From Pseudocolwellia sp048296855 (GTDB lineage: Bacteria > Pseudomonadota > Gammaproteobacteria > Enterobacterales > Alteromonadaceae), in assembly GCA_048296855.1 (NCBI GenBank), contig CP182631.1: a stretch of 64,000 bases of DNA; one strand, written 5' to 3'. Positions within the stretch are counted from its first letter, which is position 1, and every line of letters begins with the position of its first letter. Position numbers and translations under genes: made by a program. Positions 59,657 through 64,000 of this stretch are shown piece after piece. The notes under the pieces are model-generated. The model worked only from the letters and a program-made list of their open reading frames with translations, did no database searches and was not told the DNA's origin.

Positions 59657-60253
59657 CTAACTTACTTTATCGCTAAGCCTTTTAGCTCGTACTACATATC
59701 GAAGGCTTCCTCCTGCACGAAGTGCGTTAAAAGGGTAACAGGTAATTAACAGTAAATTAGGATCCTCAACATCTAACAATAAAGGGGTTTCATCACTGTC
59801 TACAATATCAATATTTTCTACTTCGTATAATTGTGTATTTCCATGAATATCATTAATGGCAATAACGTCTTTCATTTTTATGTCCTGTAAAAAGCTAAAA
59901 TGCGTATCTCTATGGCCAGCTACAACAAATGGATTGTTACTTTTTAAACGGGAATATTGGTGCATTACCCCAGCAGAAAAAGCGAGTGTTGTAGGATCTG
60001 TTCCTTGCAGTAAAACCAACGACTTGTTTAATCTAGGTATACTCATTTTTGCAATAGCGGTTGTGTCGGCCCAAGGCCAAGGAGGCGATGGCTTTTTAGT
60101 TATTTGGCTCGCTTCCCAGCTATACGCAATTAATTGTTGTGATAACCATGCTTTAGCGGGAAGGTACATGCTATGTGCAATAACCAAAATGGCGATCACA
60201 CAAAGCACTAGCGAGCTTTTTTGTATTGATGAATATTTATTAAACTGAAACAT
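59657..60253 (-). CDS. Class GN sortase
   Basis: A 198-residue sortase with an N-terminal membrane helix (about 12-32). Catalytic motifs are GHRDTHFSFL (His), TCYPFNALRAGGSLRYVVRA (Cys and Arg). This is the Gram-negative class found next to a single dedicated target in marine proteobacteria. The frame opens at TTG/GTG-like codons from 60280, but ATG 60253 is proposed. The adjacent upstream gene, overlapped by 14 bp, encodes the target. It would cleave the target's C-terminal sorting signal. Confidence 0.88.
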   Translation of the reverse strand: MFQFNKYSSIQKSSLVLCVIAILVIAHSMYLPAKAWLSQQLIAYSWEASQITKKPSPPWPWADTTAIAKMSIPRLNKSLVLLQGTDPTTLAFSAGVMHQYSRLKSNNPFVVAGHRDTHFSFLQDIKMKDVIAINDIHGNTQLYEVENIDIVDSDETPLLLDVEDPNLLLITCYPFNALRAGGSLRYVVRAKRLSDKVS

Positions 60254-62516
60254 GAGTCGCTTTTTTATTAGAGATAACAAGCCAAATAAGAGAGAAAATC
60301 AGTAATAACAAACCTAATAACAATTGTGCTTGCCAACCTACAGCGGTTTTAGGAAATACCGAAGCATGTAACGTACTGTTTTGTGCGAGTTGCTTGTTAG
60401 CCATTTTATGTTGAGGCGCTTTTTTATCTGATCTCTTCAATTCTTTTAATGCTGCTTGTTTACGCTCTTCGAGTTCGTGAGCGCTTAATACTTCTTTTTC
60501 TACCGCGATAAAACTTGTGTAAGGCGACATAATTTGATGTTTTAGTGATGTTTGAATCACTTCTTTTTTTACTATCTCTGGTTGTTTTCCTATCACTAAT
60601 CCATCTAGCAAATCTTCTATCTTGGCTCTAGCCCAAACCGAACTAATACCGCTGTTTTTATTTTTAATATTTGCGTTAGAAAAATCGATTTCTTGTTGCC
60701 ATCCATCATTAACTAAATCGCCAAATAATTGAATGCTGGTAGGTTTTTGAGCAGTTTTAAAAGCAATAATCAAAGGTTCATTATGGTATAAGTCAGGAAT
60801 TTTTTTCGGGTATTGTTCTATGTTACCTACGTGAAGCGGATGAAATTGCACGTTAATATTTGTTAAGGCAGGGCGGCTAATTTTATCGAGTAAAACCGAC
60901 ATGTTTTTTTCTACTTCGTTCACATTACCAATAAAGGTATAACTGCCTTGGCCAAACTGTGCGGCTTTGCGCATAAAAAAGCCATTAGGTGCGCTGCCTA
61001 TTCCTACAGTAAAAAGCCTAGGTAAGTTATGTGTATTTTTAATCAATTTAAAAAGTGATAACTCGTTACTTACGGCGCCATCAGTAATAAACAATATTTG
61101 TTTAATGGCTTCTGAATGTTGTAACTCAGTTTGCGGCATAGTTAAGGCACTAGCTAACGGTTTGTACATCTCCGTTCCCCCGTTAGCAGAAAGCTGTGTA
61201 ATAAATTTAAGTGCTTTTACTATGTTTTCAGGTGTTGCCATTTGAGTTTGGTTAAATAAGTTATGTGAGTTTGATTCAAAAGCAATAATGTTAAAACTGT
61301 CTTGAGGGCTTAACGTGTTAATAGCAAAGCGTAAACTTTGTTTAGCTTGTTTAATTGACTCACCTTGCATAGAGCCTGAAGTATCAATAATAAAAGTGAT
61401 GTCGCGAGCAAATGAAGAGAGCGTTTTAGGGCTAACTGTCGTGTTAGATACTTCATTGGTAATAGCGTTAATTGAAGGAGGAAGCAACATAGCCAGCGTG
61501 TATTCTTCACCATCAAGGGTTTGATTAAATAAACTCAATTGTGGAGTGTTAGAAGGAGTAGGACGCCACTGCAGTATAAAGTCTTTATCCATAGGTACTT
61601 GTACATTACCCACGCTAATTTTTACAGGTTCACCATTTAAATGTTTATTGCTTAATTTTAGCGAATGAGAAGGGCTTGTTATTTCATCTAAAGTAACGCC
61701 TGCATTTAAATTTACACGTAAATTAATGTTGTTTTTATTTAAACTTTCGAATTGTGTAAGTGCAGATATTGCTTTGTTTTCATCTATATTTGCATTATGT
61801 TCTGGGTTTATAGGCGTATATCTAGGTGTAATACTCATTGGAAACCGTAAGCTAAATTCTCCATTGTTGTAGTCAACATGCTGCACATATTTTAAGGTAA
61901 CGGTTATTTGCTCGTTAGGTGCAATATTCGCTATTTTATTGGTAAATAGGTTAGGGCGATGCTGTTCAATTAAACTCGCTTTTCGTCCAGTTGCTTTTGC
62001 GTGATTAAAAATTCTTTTTGCTTCATTTTTTTCTAAAATTTTCCCTTCTATTTCTCTGTTACCTATTTGGATCTTTAAATAATTTACCGCTGAATTTTCA
62101 GGTAATGGAAAGGTATATAAACCATTAGCTATACTGTTTCCTGCATTGAGAAATGACTGTGTAACGGTAACTGTAGCGAGTATGCCATTAATATCAAATG
62201 AGGCAGCAGAGTTAAGTAATATGGCTGATTGGTACAGACGCTTTTCTTTGTGGTTAGTTTTTACCGTTTCAGACGATTCAAATAATAACTGTCCGCTACC
62301 GACTTCATCTAAAGTTGAATAATTGTTATGAGTTGTCGCAAATAAGGGCACTGCATAAAAAGCCGACACAGCGAGTAAACCCAAAATCGATACCCATTTA
62401 ATAAAAGATAAAAAAGTTGAATATTTTCGTCTGCGGTATCTTCTGTCGTAGTCTGGTGCGTAATCAATTAATACTCTGTTTCTACGTGCTTTTGACAGTA
62501 AGGTTTGTTTAAACAT
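60240..62516 (-). CDS. Marine proteobacterial sortase target protein (VIT-VWA)
   Basis: A 758-residue surface protein. An N-terminal basic region and membrane helix (about 38-56) precede a vault inter-alpha-trypsin (VIT) domain (about 75-200, ENSAVNYLKIQIGNREIEGKI) and a von Willebrand A domain (about 370-545) with intact MIDAS DTSGS. The C terminus is a sorting signal: FPKTA near residue 722, a hydrophobic helix, and SNKKATH. Paired with the class GN sortase that overlaps it by 14 bp. The physiological role is not established. Confidence 0.88.
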   Translation of the reverse strand: MFKQTLLSKARRNRVLIDYAPDYDRRYRRRKYSTFLSFIKWVSILGLLAVSAFYAVPLFATTHNNYSTLDEVGSGQLLFESSETVKTNHKEKRLYQSAILLNSAASFDINGILATVTVTQSFLNAGNSIANGLYTFPLPENSAVNYLKIQIGNREIEGKILEKNEAKRIFNHAKATGRKASLIEQHRPNLFTNKIANIAPNEQITVTLKYVQHVDYNNGEFSLRFPMSITPRYTPINPEHNANIDENKAISALTQFESLNKNNINLRVNLNAGVTLDEITSPSHSLKLSNKHLNGEPVKISVGNVQVPMDKDFILQWRPTPSNTPQLSLFNQTLDGEEYTLAMLLPPSINAITNEVSNTTVSPKTLSSFARDITFIIDTSGSMQGESIKQAKQSLRFAINTLSPQDSFNIIAFESNSHNLFNQTQMATPENIVKALKFITQLSANGGTEMYKPLASALTMPQTELQHSEAIKQILFITDGAVSNELSLFKLIKNTHNLPRLFTVGIGSAPNGFFMRKAAQFGQGSYTFIGNVNEVEKNMSVLLDKISRPALTNINVQFHPLHVGNIEQYPKKIPDLYHNEPLIIAFKTAQKPTSIQLFGDLVNDGWQQEIDFSNANIKNKNSGISSVWARAKIEDLLDGLVIGKQPEIVKKEVIQTSLKHQIMSPYTSFIAVEKEVLSAHELEERKQAALKELKRSDKKAPQHKMANKQLAQNSTLHASVFPKTAVGWQAQLLLGLLLLIFSLIWLVISNKKATHVSV

Positions 62517-62979
62517 GTTGTTGTCTTCAAATATATGGAATGTAAATGTATTAAAACAAGCAACTTAGGCGTTTATCCGACAACAAAAAGGCAATATAGC
62601 GCTGAAATAAGGCGAAAATATGGCAACGTTTAAAATAACTAAAACTTAAGCCTAAAAATTTTAATAAATTAAAAAATCTGATCTTTTTATTTTGATAATT
62701 TTTCCTTCCTGTGTATCTCTTTGAAAACATAGCATAGAGCTAATTTTAAAAAATTATATAGATAAAGTTATACGTGATAATTGATTGTTTATTGTTGACA
62801 ATTACGTGGTGTTGGTAGATTGTATATTAATGAAATTAAGTAAGCTGATGGTTTATTGGTCGTTGGCTTTTCTGTTTTTATTCTAATTGCAATGAAATAG
62901 TCGACAGAGCAGATGCTTTAGACATGTGCTTATTTTTGGCTCGCACATGTATTTAAATATAAATCGAATAGGGTAAATA
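62517..62979. other. Regulatory interval upstream of the agarase gene
   Basis: A 463-bp AT-rich gap. It contains a perfect -35-like TTGACA (62795-62800) without a well-spaced -10, and an 8-bp inverted repeat ACATGTGC (62922-62929)/GCACATGT (62943-62950) ending 30 bases before the agarase ATG. The inverted repeat is a candidate operator. No gene is apparent. Confidence 0.4.
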
Positions 62980-64000
62980 ATGAAATTTAGCTTTAAAAAA
63001 ATAGGCTTTATAGTAAGTGGGCTAAGCCTTGCTGTCCTAATGGGATGTAATAGCACCACAATAAATAACACAAAAGTAGATAAGGAAAGTACTTTGTGGG
63101 ATTTTGAAGCTGGCGAATTAAGTAGTGAAATAAAACTGTATGGAGCTGATGCGTCTATTATTACAGAAGACAATAATAAAAAATTATCAGTTAAGCTTAA
63201 TTCTACCAATAACTATAAATCAAGTTTTGTATTTCAGCCTGAAACTCCTTGGGATTGGAGTCAGCAAGGGCCGTTTGCTTTCGCACTTGATATTGAAAAC
63301 CCGCTAGATTCATCTATACATTTTTATGTAACCGCAACAGATGCAAGTGGTAAAACCCATAACCGCAGCCTTTCTATCCCTGAAAACAGTAGCGATACCT
63401 ATTACCTTGAATTAGCTGGATCTGATTTAGATATTGAAACAGGTATACGCTCTAATCCTAAAAGTTGGATCTCTGATTACACACCTATTATTTGGCGTTG
63501 GGGTGTAAAAAAGATCGATCTTAAAAACATTAAAAGTATTGAATTTAAAATACTGGGTGTTTTAGAAGATAAACAAGTTGTTATAGACAATGTACGTTTA
63601 ATTAAACCTGAAAAAATAGATGAAAATTATCTTGTCGGTTTAGTTGATGAGTTTGGACAAAATGCCAAAATGGATTTTATCGGTAAAGTACATAGTGTAG
63701 AAGAACTTAGGCAAGCTTCAGCTAAAGAGCAAAGCCAGCTTAGTACTAAACCACCTGTAGGTAGATCAAAGTTTAATGGCTGGGCTGATGGTCCTAAGCT
63801 TAAAGGTACAGGATATTTTAGAACCGAAAAAGTAAAAGGAAAGTGGTCTTTAGTTGATCCTGAAGGATATTTATTCTTTTCTAATGGTATTGCTAATGTA
63901 CGTATGGCAAACACTTCAACTATTACAGGCTACGACTTTGATAGCAAATATATTGAGCAACGAGATCCTAATGATAAAACGCCTGAAGATTCTTTAGGGT
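62980..64000 (+). CDS. Beta-agarase-like glycoside hydrolase family 50 lipoprotein (3' end beyond window)
   Basis: An open reading frame of 340 codons that runs off the window end. It begins with a lipoprotein signal (SFKKIGFIVSGLSLAVLMGC, cysteine in a VLMGC lipobox). A carbohydrate-binding-like beta domain follows. Then comes the GH50 N-terminal block FNGWADGPKLKGTGYFRTEKVKGKWSLVDPEGYLFFSNGIANVRMANTSTITGYDFD. GH50 enzymes are exo-beta-agarases releasing neoagarobiose. Its presence implies agar use by this organism. The catalytic glutamates lie beyond the visible sequence, so activity cannot be judged. Confidence 0.85.
   Translation, partial: MKFSFKKIGFIVSGLSLAVLMGCNSTTINNTKVDKESTLWDFEAGELSSEIKLYGADASIITEDNNKKLSVKLNSTNNYKSSFVFQPETPWDWSQQGPFAFALDIENPLDSSIHFYVTATDASGKTHNRSLSIPENSSDTYYLELAGSDLDIETGIRSNPKSWISDYTPIIWRWGVKKIDLKNIKSIEFKILGVLEDKQVVIDNVRLIKPEKIDENYLVGLVDEFGQNAKMDFIGKVHSVEELRQASAKEQSQLSTKPPVGRSKFNGWADGPKLKGTGYFRTEKVKGKWSLVDPEGYLFFSNGIANVRMANTSTITGYDFDSKYIEQRDPNDKTPEDSLG

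Noticed and set aside
62883..63914. Two minus-strand frames inside the agarase gene
   Set aside because: Antisense to a long plus-strand frame with a lipobox and GH50 motifs that runs off the window.
1..64000. CRISPR arrays, tRNA/rRNA genes, prophage or integrase-bounded islands
   Set aside because: No regularly spaced repeats, cloverleaf-like genes, phage structural genes or integrases were seen; the repeats found are small non-coding elements.

Overview
The window is low-GC, gene-dense chromosomal DNA of a marine gammaproteobacterium, most like Alteromonadales and probably Colwelliaceae (Colwellia or Thalassotalea type). The placement rests on AT-rich codon use, many TonB-dependent receptors, the marine class GN sortase pair, an ArgP/ArgO pair, CysB, and a GH50 agarase beginning at the right edge. 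I see no rRNA, tRNA, CRISPR array or prophage.

Layout. 32-4041: SapC, cupin-like, flavin-dependent halogenase and DUF6445 genes, a quartet usually attached to a TonB-dependent receptor, which should lie just left of the window. 4230-5991: cytochrome P460 and an alpha/beta-hydrolase-OsmC fusion. 6286-11225: TetR regulator, TonB receptor, aldehyde dehydrogenase. 11342-19520 (minus): a complete quinohemoprotein amine dehydrogenase operon in the order qhpA-D-C-B-F-E-G, preceded on the same strand by an acyl-CoA synthetase (19703-21391). With the aldehyde dehydrogenase this can be read as a periplasmic amine to aldehyde to acid to acyl-CoA route. 21812-31256: mostly core genes (LysR regulator, cysB, sdaA, nudL, pabB, class I fumarase). 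31423-39998 (minus): ECF sigma, FecR-type anti-sigma and two TonB receptors, only one of which has a signalling (STN) domain. 40363-45042: putP, rmuC, a secreted protein made of two internal repeats, and a DUF2141 protein. 45121-50632: a compact dialkylresorcinol-type operon (darA, darB, a small unknown, BtrH-like, fabG, MipA/OmpV, small secreted protein). 50820-53961: a tandem pair of GYF_2/coiled-coil proteins, AlkB and ArgP. 54090-59497: ArgO, DJ-1, AraC, a YHS protein and a bufferin (MNIO) copper-RiPP operon. 59657-62516: class GN sortase and its target. 62980-end: 5' part of a GH50 beta-agarase lipoprotein gene.

The intergenic DNA carries two families of small non-autonomous mobile elements. 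Family B has ACCT...AGGT ends and 6-bp TANNTA target duplications that can be read directly. One family B copy is nested inside a family A copy between the two STN-locus receptors, and family B also survives as single 14-bp units elsewhere.

The strongest items for follow-up are the qhp operon (every residue known to be crosslinked or converted to cofactor in QhpC is conserved in exact register, QhpB looks like a lipoprotein, and the qhpA promoter lies in a 13-bp inverted repeat), the ACP-less dar/BtrH operon, and the mobile-element families.
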